DNA from: Mitsuaria sp. PDC51
GTDB lineage: Bacteria; Pseudomonadota; Gammaproteobacteria; Burkholderiales; Burkholderiaceae_C
NCBI RefSeq assembly: GCF_900113225.1
Contig: NZ_FOZE01000002.1
Coordinates: forward strand, 434,001-498,000
Direction of reading: 5' to 3'
Length of the DNA: 64,000 nucleotides
A program made the translations under genes and the position numbers. Every line of letters starts with the position of its first letter. Position 1 is the stretch's first letter. Below, in pieces: positions 8,186 to 18,410 of the stretch. Under the pieces are notes generated by a model. The model did no database searches. It was not told where the DNA came from and worked only from the letters and a program-made list of their open reading frames with translations.

Positions 8186-9433
8186 TCAGACCCGCTTGAA
8201 GATCAGCGTGCCGTTCGTGCCGCCGAAGCCGAAGTTGTTCTTCGCGGCGTACTCGATCGGCATCTTCCGCGCCTCATTGGCGCAATAGTCCAGGTCGCAC
8301 TCGGGATCCTGGTTGAAGATGTTGATCGTCGGCGGAGCGACCTGGTCGTGGATCGCCTTGACGGTGAAGACGGACTCGATGCCGCCCGCGCCGCCCAGCA
8401 GATGGCCGGTCATCGACTTCGTCGACGACACCACCAGGCCGTTCTTCGCATACGCGCCGAAGGCCTGCTTGATCGCGTTGGTCTCGTTGGCGTCGCCCAG
8501 CGGCGTGGACGTGCCATGCGCGTTCATGTACTGGATCTGGTCCGCGTTCAGGCCCGCGTTGCGCAGCGCGTTGCGCATCGAGCGCGTCGGGCCGTCCACG
8601 TCGGGCGCGGTCATGTGGTACGCGTCGGCGCTCATGCCGAAGCCCACCAGTTCCGCGTAGATCTTCGCGCCGCGCTTCTTGGCGTGCTCGTACTCCTCGA
8701 GCACCAGCACACCGGCGCCCTCGCCCAGCACGAAGCCGTCGCGATCCTTGTCCCAGGGACGGGACGCGGTCTTCGGGTCGTCGTTGCGGGTGGACAGCGC
8801 GCGGGCCGCGGCGAAACCGCCGACGCCCAGCGGCGACACCGTCGACTCCGAGCCGCCGGCGACCATGACGTCGGCGTCACCCGCCTCGATCATGCGGCCG
8901 GCCTGGCCGATGCTGTGCAGCCCCGTCGTGCACGCCGTCACGATCGCCAGGTTCGGGCCCTTGAACCCGCACTGGATCGAGACGTGGCCCGAGATCATGT
9001 TGATGATCGACGCCGGCACGAAGAACGGACTGATGCGGCGCGGGCCGCGATTGGTCAGTTCCGCGTGGGTCTCCTCGATCATCGGCAGGCCGCCGATGCC
9101 CGAGCCGACCAGCACGCCGATGCGTTCCGCCAGTTCGGGGCTGAGCGCGTCGCCGGTGGGCAGACCCGAGTCGCGGATCGCCTGCAGCGAGGCCGCCAGC
9201 CCGTAATGGATGAACGTGTCCATGTGCCGGGCTTCCTTCGCGGGGATGTAGTCATCCACCTTGAAGTCCTTGACCTCGCCAGCGAAATGGCAGGCCAGGG
9301 GGCTGGCATCGAAACGGGTGATGGTGTCGATGCCGGACTTGCCAGCCACGATGTTGGCCCAGCCCTGCTCGACCGTGTTGCCCACGGGCGAGATCAGGCC
9401 GAGACCGGTGACGACGACGCGACGACGGCTCAT
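8186..9433 (-). CDS. fabF: 3-oxoacyl-ACP synthase II
   Basis: FabF condenses malonyl-ACP with acyl-ACP in fatty-acid elongation. The 415-residue length is standard. The active-site Cys168 lies in [16 protein letters not shown]. The two catalytic histidines are in [12 protein letters not shown] and [12 protein letters not shown]. It starts nine bases after the acpP stop, and both genes belong to the rpmF-plsX-fabHDG-acpP-fabF run. Confidence 0.97.
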   Translation of the reverse strand: MSRRRVVVTGLGLISPVGNTVEQGWANIVAGKSGIDTITRFDASPLACHFAGEVKDFKVDDYIPAKEARHMDTFIHYGLAASLQAIRDSGLPTGDALSPELAERIGVLVGSGIGGLPMIEETHAELTNRGPRRISPFFVPASIINMISGHVSIQCGFKGPNLAIVTACTTGLHSIGQAGRMIEAGDADVMVAGGSESTVSPLGVGGFAAARALSTRNDDPKTASRPWDKDRDGFVLGEGAGVLVLEEYEHAKKRGAKIYAELVGFGMSADAYHMTAPDVDGPTRSMRNALRNAGLNADQIQYMNAHGTSTPLGDANETNAIKQAFGAYAKNGLVVSSTKSMTGHLLGGAGGIESVFTVKAIHDQVAPPTINIFNQDPECDLDYCANEARKMPIEYAAKNNFGFGGTNGTLIFKRV

Positions 9434-9442
9434 GCTGCTTGC

Positions 9443-9703
<261 letters not shown>

Positions 9704-9865
9704 CTAGAACAACCCGGGATTCTAAGGCCTTAGAGTGGCGCCCCTAGTTCGGACCTCCCGAGGCGCGCCTTCCTCGATGGATACGGCGCGCGCTCGCACT
9801 CTATCAGCCCCACACCGGCCGGGTGAATCCGGTGGGTGGCCCGCCCGCGAGGGGCGGCTTCCACC

Positions 9866-10603
9866 TCAATTCATGTACATGCCGCCGTTGACATGCAGCT
9901 CGACGCCGGTGATGTAGCCCGCCTCGGGCGACGCCAGGAAGGCGACGGCATGCGCGATCTCGGCCGGATCGCCCAGGCGGCCCGCCGGAATCTGCGCCAG
10001 CAGCGCGGTCTTCTGCGCCTCGGGCAGCACGTCCGTCATGTCGGTGGCGATGAAGCCGGGGGCGACGCAGTTCACCGTGATCGAGCGGCTGCCCAGTTCC
10101 CGTGCGAGGGCACGCGTCATGCCCGCCACGCCGGCCTTGGCGGCCGCGTAGTTGGCCTGGCCGGCATTGCCGGAGGCGCCCACCACCGAGGTGATGTTGA
10201 CGATGCGGCCGTAGCGCTGCTTCATCATCGGCCGCATCACCGCGCGGCTGGCGCGGAAGACGGCCTTCAGGTTGGTGTCCAGGACGGCGTCCCAGTCCTC
10301 GTCCTTGAGGCGCATGGCGAGCATGTCCTTCGTGATGCCGGCGTTGTTGACCAGCACCTGGATGCCGCCGTCCTGCTTGACGATGGCGTCGATCAGCGCA
10401 TCGACGGCCGCGCCGTCATTGACGTTGAGCACCGCGCCGCGACCGCCGTGCGGCGCCAGCGCCTCGGTGATGGCCTGCGCGCCGGACTCGCTGGTCGCGG
10501 TGCCGATCACGACGAAGCCCTTCTGGGCCAGCGTCAGCGCGATCGCGCGGCCGATGCCGCGGCTGGCGCCGGTCACCAGCGCCACTTGCTTGTTGTCGGA
10601 CAT
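9866..10603 (-). CDS. fabG: 3-oxoacyl-ACP reductase
   Basis: FabG reduces 3-oxoacyl-ACP with NADPH. The 245-residue short-chain dehydrogenase has the cofactor motif TGASRGIG (residues 11-18), NNAG (87-90) and the catalytic S139, Y152 and K156. The start is the ATG preceded by GAGG. A longer in-frame reading to 10759 lies inside fabD and is rejected. It sits 41 bases after fabD. Confidence 0.97.
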   Translation of the reverse strand: MSDNKQVALVTGASRGIGRAIALTLAQKGFVVIGTATSESGAQAITEALAPHGGRGAVLNVNDGAAVDALIDAIVKQDGGIQVLVNNAGITKDMLAMRLKDEDWDAVLDTNLKAVFRASRAVMRPMMKQRYGRIVNITSVVGASGNAGQANYAAAKAGVAGMTRALARELGSRSITVNCVAPGFIATDMTDVLPEAQKTALLAQIPAGRLGDPAEIAHAVAFLASPEAGYITGVELHVNGGMYMN

Positions 10604-10644
10604 GGGGAACCTCGGAAGGAATTCGGGGAAAAGGAATTCAGGCC

Positions 10645-11586
10645 TCAGGCCAGCAGGGCCTTGGCCTCGACCAGCGAGGCCGGGTCGAGCACGGTGGCGC
10701 TGGCCAGTTCGGCGTCGATGCGTTTGGCCATGCCGGCCAGCACCTTGCCCGGGCCGCATTCGATGACGGTGCTCAGGCCGCGCGCCTTGAGCGCCTGCAC
10801 CACCTCGACCCAGCGCACCGGGCCGAAGGCCTGGCGGAAGAGCGCGTCGCGCAGCGCCTGGGCGTCGTCGGTCACGGCGACGTCGATGTTGTTGATCACC
10901 GGGAAGGCAGCCGGCTGGAAGCTCACCGCGGCGAGCTTCTCGCGCAGGCGGTCGGCGGCCGGCTTCATCAGGCTGGAGTGGAACGGCGCGGACACCGGCA
11001 GCGGCAGCGCACGCTTGGCGCCCGCGGCCTTGAGCGCCTCATTGGCCTTCTCCACGCCCGCCTTGGAGCCGGCGATCACCGTCTGCTTCGGGTCGTTGAA
11101 GTTGACCGCCTCGACGACCTCGCCCGACGCGGCGGCGACCTGCTGGCAGACCTCGCGCACCACGGCGGCGTCCAGGCCCAGGATCGCGGACATCGCGCCG
11201 GTGCCGACCGGCACGGCGTCCTGCATCGCCTGCGCGCGGAAACGCACCAGCAGCAGCGCGTCGGACAGGCTCAGCGCGCCGGCGGCCACCAGCGCCGTGT
11301 ACTCGCCCAGCGAGTGGCCGGCGGCGGCCGACGGCACCAGGCCGGTCTCGGCGATCCAGGCGCGGTAGTTGGCGACGCCGGCGGTCAGCATCACCGGCTG
11401 CGTGTTGGTCGTCAGGTCCAGCTGTTCCTTGGGACCGTTCTTGATCAGCGCGCCGATGTCCTCGCCCAGCGCGGCGGAGGCCTCGGCCAGCGTGCGGACG
11501 ACTTCCGGGTGATCGCCCCAGGCGTCCAGCATGCCCACCGATTGGGAGCCCTGGCCGGGGAAGACGAATGCGAAGTTCTTGCTCAT
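10645..11586 (-). CDS. fabD: malonyl-CoA:ACP transacylase
   Basis: FabD moves malonyl from CoA to ACP. The 313-residue protein has GQGSQ at residues 11-15 and the nucleophile S92 in AGHSLGEYTAL. The ATG at 11586 gives the standard MSKNFAFVFPGQGSQ start. The longer in-frame reading upstream overlaps fabH and is Arg/Ala-rich noise. A 169-base gap separates it from fabH. The gap is mostly low-complexity, with no clear terminator. Confidence 0.97.
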   Translation of the reverse strand: MSKNFAFVFPGQGSQSVGMLDAWGDHPEVVRTLAEASAALGEDIGALIKNGPKEQLDLTTNTQPVMLTAGVANYRAWIAETGLVPSAAAGHSLGEYTALVAAGALSLSDALLLVRFRAQAMQDAVPVGTGAMSAILGLDAAVVREVCQQVAAASGEVVEAVNFNDPKQTVIAGSKAGVEKANEALKAAGAKRALPLPVSAPFHSSLMKPAADRLREKLAAVSFQPAAFPVINNIDVAVTDDAQALRDALFRQAFGPVRWVEVVQALKARGLSTVIECGPGKVLAGMAKRIDAELASATVLDPASLVEAKALLA

Positions 11587-11755
11587 GGCGGTTGGGTCCG
11601 AAGCTAAGGAATCAGAGGGAGCAGAGAGGGAGCACAAGGGAGCGGCGCGGGGACCGGCAACCGCGCGCGTCGCGCGTCGACGCGACCGTCGAGCGGCCGG
11701 TGTCGCGTCCAAGGCGACACGCCGGACGGCCGGACGAGCCGGCTTCAAGCAGGCA

Positions 11756-12741
<986 letters not shown>

Positions 12742-12745
<4 letters not shown>

Positions 12746-13875
12746 GCAGCGTGGGCGGCGGCGGCCGCCTGGTCTCCAGCATCGACGCCCTCCTCATTGG
12801 CCGGCGCGGGGAGCGCCTGCAGCGTCGCGACGATGCGATCGTGAACCCGGTCTAGGAGCCGGTTGCGGGCCGCATCATACGCCCGGTTCAGCGCCTGCTC
12901 GAAAGCGAAGGCATCGGCCGAGCCGTGGCTCTTGAAGACCAGTCCGCGCAGGCCCAGCAGCGCCGCGCCGTTGAAGCGGCGGTGGTCGACGCGATTCTTG
13001 AAGCGCTGCAGCACCGGCATCGCCAGCAGCGCGATGAGCTTGGTCCAGGGGGTCCGGGTGAACTCCGCCTTGATGAAGCTGGAGATCATGCTGGCCAGCC
13101 CTTCGGCCGTCTTCAGCGCGACGTTGCCGACGAAGCCGTCGCAGACGACGACGTCGGTCGTGCCCTTGAAGATGTCGTTGCCCTCGACGTTGCCGTGGAA
13201 GTTGAGCTGGTCATGGGCGGCGACCTCGCGCAGCAGTTCGCCGGCGCGCTTGATGGTCTCGTTGCCCTTGATCATTTCCTCGCCGATGTTCAGCAGGCCG
13301 ACGCTCGGGTTCTCCTTGCCGTCCACCGCCGACACCAGCGCGCTGCCCATGACGGCGAACTGCAGCAGGTGCTCAGGACCGCAGTCGACGTTGGCCCCGA
13401 GGTCCAGCACGGTGGTGAAGCCGCCCACCTGGTTGGGCATGACGGTGGCGATGGCCGGCCGGTCGATGCCTTCGAGCGTCTTGAGCAGGTACTTGGCGAC
13501 CGCCATCAGCGCGCCGGTATTGCCGGCCGAGACGCAGGCCTGCGCGAGCGCGGGCGAGCCATCCTTGCCCGGCTTGAGCTGGGAGAGCGCCACCCGCATC
13601 GACGAATCCTTCTTGCGGCGCAGCGCGACCTCGATCGGGTCGTCCATGCTGACGACCTCGCTGGCGGGGACGATGCGCACGCGCGGCCAGGCGGCCGCTT
13701 CCTGGAGCGCCTCGGGCAGGCCGACCAGCAGCAACTCCGCTTGCGGATGCGCGGCGAGGAAGGCCCGGCAGGCCGGGAGCGTCACGGCGGGGCCGTGATC
13801 GCCGCCCATGCAATCCACCGCCAGACGGAGCGGCTCGGCGGAGGGCGATGAGCGGGTGGCGGGAAGTGCGGTCAT
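12742..13875 (-). CDS. plsX: phosphate acyltransferase PlsX
   Basis: PlsX makes acyl-phosphate from acyl-ACP for phospholipid synthesis. The 377-residue protein has the N-terminal hallmark [12 protein letters not shown] and the later [12 protein letters not shown] segment. The start at 13875 precedes a short Ser/Pro lead-in. An ATG 30 codons upstream in the same frame lacks family similarity. The C-terminus ([19 protein letters not shown]) is a non-conserved tail. The gene is translationally coupled to fabH. Confidence 0.95.
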
Positions 13876-14020
13876 CGAAACCTGAGGAGAAGAATCACCG
13901 GTCGAAGCTGCGACTGTAGCGACCTCGCAAGAAGCGTGCGCGACAGCCGACCCCAGCCGGCGCACGCATCCCGGGCATTCCGGGCGCGCGCGAAGAAGGT
14001 GAGAAGACGACGGAAATGCG

Positions 14021-14055
14021 AAAGCCCGGCAACGCGAGGCGCTGAACCGGGCTTT
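14021..14055. terminator. hairpin between rpmF and plsX
   Basis: A perfect 9-bp inverted repeat AAAGCCCGG / CCGGGCTTT (14021-14029, 14047-14055) has a 17-base loop. Read on the plus strand it is followed by CTTTTT; read on the minus strand the stem ends in UUU and is followed by a mixed stretch. It may act as a partial terminator after rpmF. The rest of the 13876-14121 gap shows nothing clear. Confidence 0.5.
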
Positions 14056-14121
14056 CTTTTTGTCGTGAGGACCAGGCGGAAGGCGCCTTGCGGCGGCTTC
14101 CTGACCGGCTGATCGCGTCGA

Positions 14122-14307
14122 TCAGGCGGCGTCGGCCTTGGTCTTCAGCACCTTGCGGCCACGATAGAAGCCGTTGGGGCTGATGTGGTGGCGCAGATGC
14201 ACTTCACCGGTGGTCGGCTCGATCGCGGTGCCCGGGGTGCCCAGGGCGTTGTGCGAGCGGTGCATGCCACGCTTCGACGGGGACTTCTTGTTTTGCTGAA
14301 CGGCCAT
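14122..14307 (-). CDS. rpmF: 50S ribosomal protein L32
   Basis: L32 is a small structural protein of the large ribosomal subunit. The 61-residue product [20 protein letters not shown]... has the typical basic N-terminus and the later [15 protein letters not shown] segment. The start is the internal ATG with AGGAG upstream; a 30-codon longer reading has no family support. A promoter lies about 170 bases upstream, separating it from YceD. Confidence 0.96.
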   Translation of the reverse strand: MAVQQNKKSPSKRGMHRSHNALGTPGTAIEPTTGEVHLRHHISPNGFYRGRKVLKTKADAA

Positions 14308-14475
14308 GATTGATTCTCCTAAAGGCTTCGGCTGGCTTCGGTGGTTCGAGGCTTGCTCGGGCTCTCGAGAGAACTCGAGCTGTGCCGCGGATCCCACGAG
14401 GATGCTCCGCTACCGACGCCTCGGTCCCGGCGGGCCGCCCACATGGACGGCCATTTCGAACCGGGAAAGCCGGAA

Positions 14476-14505
14476 ACTATAGCACAGCGGGCATCCGGGC
14501 GGCAA
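14476..14505 (-). promoter_or_regulatory. promoter for rpmF (and probably plsX-fab genes)
   Basis: On the minus strand TTGCCG (14505-14500) and TATAGT (14481-14476) are separated by 18 bases. They match four and five of six consensus bases. The start point would be near 14469, leaving a leader of about 160 nt before rpmF. The leader includes the palindrome TCTCGAGAGA, of unknown role. Confidence 0.5.
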
Positions 14506-14583
14506 TCCGGGCGGTGAACCCGTCGCATGATCGGCGGCCGCTTCGCGAGCACAAGGTCGCGCGGAGCCGCCCCATCCCCTGCC

Positions 14584-15144
14584 TCAAGCCTTGCCGCCGC
14601 CCTTCTTGAGGGCGGCCAGCGCGGCGAACGGGTTCGGGCGCTCCTCTTCCGGCGCCTCGTCCTCCTCGACATTGGCATGCGGCAGCGGCTCCGGGCACTC
14701 GTCGTGACGCGGGACCACCGGCAGCTCCAGCAGCAGCTCGTCCTCGACCAGCTCGCGCAGGTTGAGGTGGCGCGCCAGCGCGAGCACGTCATCGTCCGAG
14801 TCCATGTCCAGTTCCGCGGCCATGTCCTCGTCCTTGACGAAGCGGAACCAGCGCGACACCGCCAGGTCCTCGCGCACCGGCTTCAGGCAACGCTGGCAGG
14901 TCAGCGCGACCTGCGCCTCGGCGCCGAGCTCCAGCCAGATCTGCGGCTCGCCACCCTTGGGCGTGCGGGTCTCCCCCCGGGTGGTCCACCGAACGGGGGG
15001 CCAGTGGGCGGGATCGGATTCGGGCGCGGCCGATTCAGCCAGGCGCGGCAGGCTGGTGGCGGGCCACTCGCCCTCGAGCGAGGCACCCTCCCGGGCGAAG
15101 GCCTCGACATCGAGCTTCAGGGGATCGAACGAACGCGGTTTCAT
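14584..15144 (-). CDS. yceD: YceD/DUF177 family protein
   Basis: The 186-residue protein carries the CxxC pair C83/C86 in LTCQRCLKPV and an acidic C-terminal half (NVEEDEAPEEERP) ending in KKGGGKA. This family lies beside rpmF in most bacteria, and members have been linked to 23S rRNA homeostasis. The start MKPRSFDPLKLDVEAFAREG is typical. A much longer in-frame reading to 16683 only reflects the antisense of the plus-strand genes. It is divergent from maf, with 50 bases between the two starts. Confidence 0.92.
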   Translation of the reverse strand: MKPRSFDPLKLDVEAFAREGASLEGEWPATSLPRLAESAAPESDPAHWPPVRWTTRGETRTPKGGEPQIWLELGAEAQVALTCQRCLKPVREDLAVSRWFRFVKDEDMAAELDMDSDDDVLALARHLNLRELVEDELLLELPVVPRHDECPEPLPHANVEEDEAPEEERPNPFAALAALKKGGGKA

Positions 15145-15194
15145 GGGGCGCAAGTGTACGAGCCGGCTCTGCCCGGGTGGGAGAATCCCGCCCC

Positions 15195-15797
15195 ATGACC
15201 GCCCTTCCCCGCCCGCTGATCCTGGGCTCCACCTCCCGCTACCGGCGCGAACTGCTGGAGCGCCTGCGGCTGCCCTTCGAGACTGCGGCGCCCGAGGTCG
15301 ACGAAGCCCCTCGCGCCGGCGAATCGCCCGAGGCGCTCGCGCGCCGGCTGGCGCTGGCCAAGGCGCAGGCCGTGGCCGCGCGCTTTCCGCAGGCGCTGGT
15401 GATCGGCTCCGACCAGGTCGCGGACCTGGCGGGCCAGCCGATCGGCAAGCCCGGCACGCATGAGCGGGCGGTCGAGCAGTTGCAGGCCATGCGCGGCCGC
15501 ACCGTCGTGTTTCAGACGGCGGTCGCGGTGGTCTGCGCGGCGACCGGCTTCGTCGGCCAGGACCTGGCGGCGGTGCGCGTGCGCTTCCGCGACCTGAGCG
15601 ACGCCGACATCGAGCGCTACCTCCGCGCCGAGCAACCTTACGACTGCGCCGGCAGCGCCAAGGCCGAGGGGCTGGGCATCGCGCTGCTCGAGACCATCGA
15701 TTCCGACGACCCCACCGCGCTGATCGGCCTGCCGCTGATCCGCACCGCGGCATTGCTCCGCCGGGGCGGGCTCGACGTACTGGGCCTGCTGACCTGA
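15195..15797 (+). CDS. maf: Maf-family nucleotide pyrophosphatase
   Basis: Maf proteins hydrolyse modified nucleoside triphosphates as a house-cleaning step. The 200-residue product has the N-terminal GSTSRYRRELL (residues 11-21) and the catalytic aspartate D73 in VIGSDQVAD. The pattern matches the YceF subgroup (7-methyl-GTP type). The ATG at 15195 has GGGAG upstream; a GTG six codons earlier is possible. Maf next to yceD-rpmF is a common arrangement. Confidence 0.93.
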   Translation: MTALPRPLILGSTSRYRRELLERLRLPFETAAPEVDEAPRAGESPEALARRLALAKAQAVAARFPQALVIGSDQVADLAGQPIGKPGTHERAVEQLQAMRGRTVVFQTAVAVVCAATGFVGQDLAAVRVRFRDLSDADIERYLRAEQPYDCAGSAKAEGLGIALLETIDSDDPTALIGLPLIRTAALLRRGGLDVLGLLT

Positions 15798-15834
15798 ACA
15801 CCTCGCTTCCCGACCCTGATTGCAAAGACTCCCG

Positions 15835-16626
15835 ATGACCCGCGGCCGCCTCTTCCTCGTTCCCAACACCCTCGATTTCGGCATGGACGGCCAGGAGGTC
15901 GACCTCCGCGAGGTGCTGCCCGACGCGGTGCTCGCCCGCGCGGCGGCGATCACCCACTGGGCGGCGGAGAACGCCAAGACCACGCGCGCCTTCCTCAAGC
16001 GCGTCGGCGCGATCCATGCGCTGGCGGTGCCGCTGCAGGAGCAGCGGATCGAGGAACTGCCTCGTCCGCCGAAGGGTCGCGCTCCGGCGGCGAACGCCGC
16101 AGCGGGCGCGGCCGCCGAGGACAAGGCCTGGGCCGCGCTGCTGCAACCGGCGCTGGACGGCCACGACCTGGGGCTGATCTCCGAGGCCGGCATGCCCGCG
16201 GTGGCGGACCCCGGCGCACGACTGGTCGCCGCGGCGCACGCCGCTGGCGTGGAGGTCGTCCCGCTGACGGGACCGAGCTCGCTGCTGATGGCGGTGGCCG
16301 CCAGCGGCCTGAACGGCCAGAGCTTCGCCTTCGTCGGTTACCTGCCGGTCGACGCGGCGGAGCGCGCGACCCGCATCAAGTCGCTGGAAGCGGCCTCCGC
16401 CCGGGACCAGCAGACCCAGTTGATGATCGAGACGCCCTATCGCAACGGCGCATTGCTGCAGGCGCTGCTGGCGACGCTGAAGCCGACGACCGCGCTGTCG
16501 GTGAGCTGCGGCCTCAGCCTGAAGGACGCCTGGACCCACACCGCCACGGTGGCGCAGTGGCGCAAGGCGCCGAAGGCGCTGGTCGACAAGGTACCGGCGG
16601 TGTTCTCGATCCTGGGCTCGCGCTGA
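15835..16626 (+). CDS. RsmI-family SAM-dependent methyltransferase
   Basis: The 263-residue protein belongs to the tetrapyrrole methylase/RsmI fold. It has LFLVPNTL near the N-terminus, then LISEAGMPAVADPGARLV and VPLTGPSSLLMAVAASGL, the segments that form the SAM and substrate sites in RsmI. It is probably a divergent paralog of the 16S rRNA 2'-O-methyltransferase RsmI. It has a low-complexity insertion (PPKGRAPAANAAAGAAAED). It follows maf by 37 bases and probably shares its transcript. The exact substrate is not deducible. Confidence 0.85.
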   Translation: MTRGRLFLVPNTLDFGMDGQEVDLREVLPDAVLARAAAITHWAAENAKTTRAFLKRVGAIHALAVPLQEQRIEELPRPPKGRAPAANAAAGAAAEDKAWAALLQPALDGHDLGLISEAGMPAVADPGARLVAAAHAAGVEVVPLTGPSSLLMAVAASGLNGQSFAFVGYLPVDAAERATRIKSLEAASARDQQTQLMIETPYRNGALLQALLATLKPTTALSVSCGLSLKDAWTHTATVAQWRKAPKALVDKVPAVFSILGSR

Positions 16627-16682
16627 CCTAACGCGCGGACCGAAGGCGCTACCGAACGCGCGGGCCGACGGCGCCATGAGCA

Positions 16683-16713
16683 AAGGCCGGACGCCTCACG
16701 GCGGTCCGGCCTT
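16683..16713. terminator. bidirectional hairpin between convergent genes
   Basis: A perfect 10-bp stem AAGGCCGGAC / GTCCGGCCTT (16683-16692, 16704-16713) lies between the RsmI-like gene (plus) and rhlE (minus). The A and T ends of the stem give short U-tails in both directions. Confidence 0.7.
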
Positions 16714-16764
16714 CTTCATTCAGGGCCACGGGGCCTTGGGTTCGAGCCCGGACCCGTTCGCCGC

Positions 16765-18303
16765 TCAGGATTCGCTGTCCGCGGTGACCGGCGGCTTCTT
16801 GGCGCCGAACAGCGCCGCCACCTTCTTCTTCGGCTTGATGTTGGCCGACAGACCGCTGCGCGGCGCCTGCGCGCCCCCCTTCTCCCAGGACGGCGCCTCG
16901 GCGCGTTCGCTGACTTCGTAGGGCTTGTCGAACAGCGGATCGTAGGCCTGGCGCTGCGGCGCGCGCGGCGCCGAGGCGTGCGGGCCGTAGGCCTCGTCGC
17001 GGCGGTCCTCGCGCTCGCGGCGGAAGTCGCGGCGCTCGCCGCGGTCTTCGCGATCGCCACCGCGGTCACCGCCACGCTCGCCCCGGTCGGACCGCTCGCC
17101 GCGCTCTCCACGGTCGCTACGGTCGAAGCGGCGACGCTCGCCTTCGAGCTCGATCGGCTCCAGGTCCAGCTTGCGCTTGATCAGCTTCTCGATCTCGCCG
17201 ACCAGGCGGGCGTCCGCCTTGGTGACCAGCGTGAAGGCCAGGCCCGAGGCGCCGGCACGGCCGGTGCGGCCGATGCGGTGCACGTAGTCCTCGGCGTTGA
17301 AGGGCACGTCGAAGTTGAAGACGGCCGGCAGGTCGGCGATGTCCAGGCCGCGGGCGGCGACGTCGGTGGCCACCAGCAGCTCGACCTCGCCACGCTTGAA
17401 CGCCTCCAGCGACTTCAGCCGCTCGTCCTGCGACTTGTCACCGTGCAGCGCGGCGGTCTTCAGGCCGTCGCGCTCGAAGGCGCGGGCCAGGCGCGCGGCG
17501 CCCAGCTTGGAGTTCACGAACACGATCGACTGCGTGATCTCGCGCTGGCGCAGCAGCTGCTTGACCGCGGCACGCTTGTCGTCGTCATCGACGCTGAAGA
17601 AGCGCTGCTCGACGGTGGACGCCGTGGCGTTCGGCCGCGCGACCTCGACCAGCTCCGGCTCCTGCAGGTAGCTCTGCGCGAGCTTCTTGATCTCCGGCGA
17701 GAAGGTCGCCGAGAACAGCAGCGTCTGGCGCGTCTTGGGCAGGTAGCTCAGGATGCGCTGCAGGTCGGGCAGGAAGCCGATGTCCAGCATGCGGTCCGCT
17801 TCGTCGAGCACCACGTACTCGACGTGGTTGAGCACCGCATTCTTGGCTTCGATGTGGTCCAGCAGGCGGCCCGGCGTGGCGATCAGCACCTCGACGCCGG
17901 CCTTGAGCTGCAGCGTCTGGGGCTTCATGTCGATGCCGCCGAAGACGCAGGCCACGCGCAGCTGCGTGTGCTTGGCGTAGGCCTTGACGTTGTTGGCGAC
18001 CTGGTCGGCCAGCTCGCGGGTCGGGGCCAGCACGAGGGCGCGCACCGGATGGCGGGCGGGCGACATCGAGGCGTTCTCGTGCTTGAGCATGCGCTGCAGC
18101 AGCGGGATGGAGAACGCGGCGGTCTTGCCGGTGCCGGTCTGAGCGGCGCCCATCACGTCTTTGCCGGACAGGACGATCGGGATCGCCTTGGCCTGGATGG
18201 GCGTCATCGTCGCGTAGCCCTGGTCGGCCACGGCACGCAGCAGCTTGGGGTCCAGCGGCAGCGTGTCGAAACGGGGGCTTGGCGTCGGGGTGGATTCGGT
18301 CAT
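16765..18303 (-). CDS. rhlE: DEAD-box RNA helicase, RhlE type
   Basis: RhlE-type helicases unwind short RNA duplexes in ribosome assembly and RNA decay. The 512-residue protein has the Q motif (YATMTPIQAKAIP), motif I AQTGTGKT (54-61), DEAD in VLDEADRMLD, SAT in LLFSATF, and motif VI HRIGRTGRAG. The C-terminal tail is a long Arg/Asp/Gly-rich region (about residues 385-440) likely to bind RNA, then a basic KPKKKVAALFG end. It is transcribed divergently from nothing nearby: its upstream neighbour (WecA-like) is on the same strand, 107 bases away. Confidence 0.94.
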   Translation of the reverse strand: MTESTPTPSPRFDTLPLDPKLLRAVADQGYATMTPIQAKAIPIVLSGKDVMGAAQTGTGKTAAFSIPLLQRMLKHENASMSPARHPVRALVLAPTRELADQVANNVKAYAKHTQLRVACVFGGIDMKPQTLQLKAGVEVLIATPGRLLDHIEAKNAVLNHVEYVVLDEADRMLDIGFLPDLQRILSYLPKTRQTLLFSATFSPEIKKLAQSYLQEPELVEVARPNATASTVEQRFFSVDDDDKRAAVKQLLRQREITQSIVFVNSKLGAARLARAFERDGLKTAALHGDKSQDERLKSLEAFKRGEVELLVATDVAARGLDIADLPAVFNFDVPFNAEDYVHRIGRTGRAGASGLAFTLVTKADARLVGEIEKLIKRKLDLEPIELEGERRRFDRSDRGERGERSDRGERGGDRGGDREDRGERRDFRREREDRRDEAYGPHASAPRAPQRQAYDPLFDKPYEVSERAEAPSWEKGGAQAPRSGLSANIKPKKKVAALFGAKKPPVTADSES

Positions 18304-18410
18304 GGGCGCGGATTATCCTCCAAGCCCCCGAAAGCCCCGGGAAACCACCGATCCCGGCGCGTGCAGCACCGCATGAAGCGGGCCGCGGCGTGCAGGATCG
18401 ACCTGCCGGA

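Noticed and set aside
14584-16683. A 699-codon minus-strand open frame spanning maf and the RsmI-like gene
   Set aside because: Only the last 186 codons (YceD) have family features. The rest is the antisense of two well-supported plus-strand genes and is Arg/Ala/Gly-rich, as expected from high GC.
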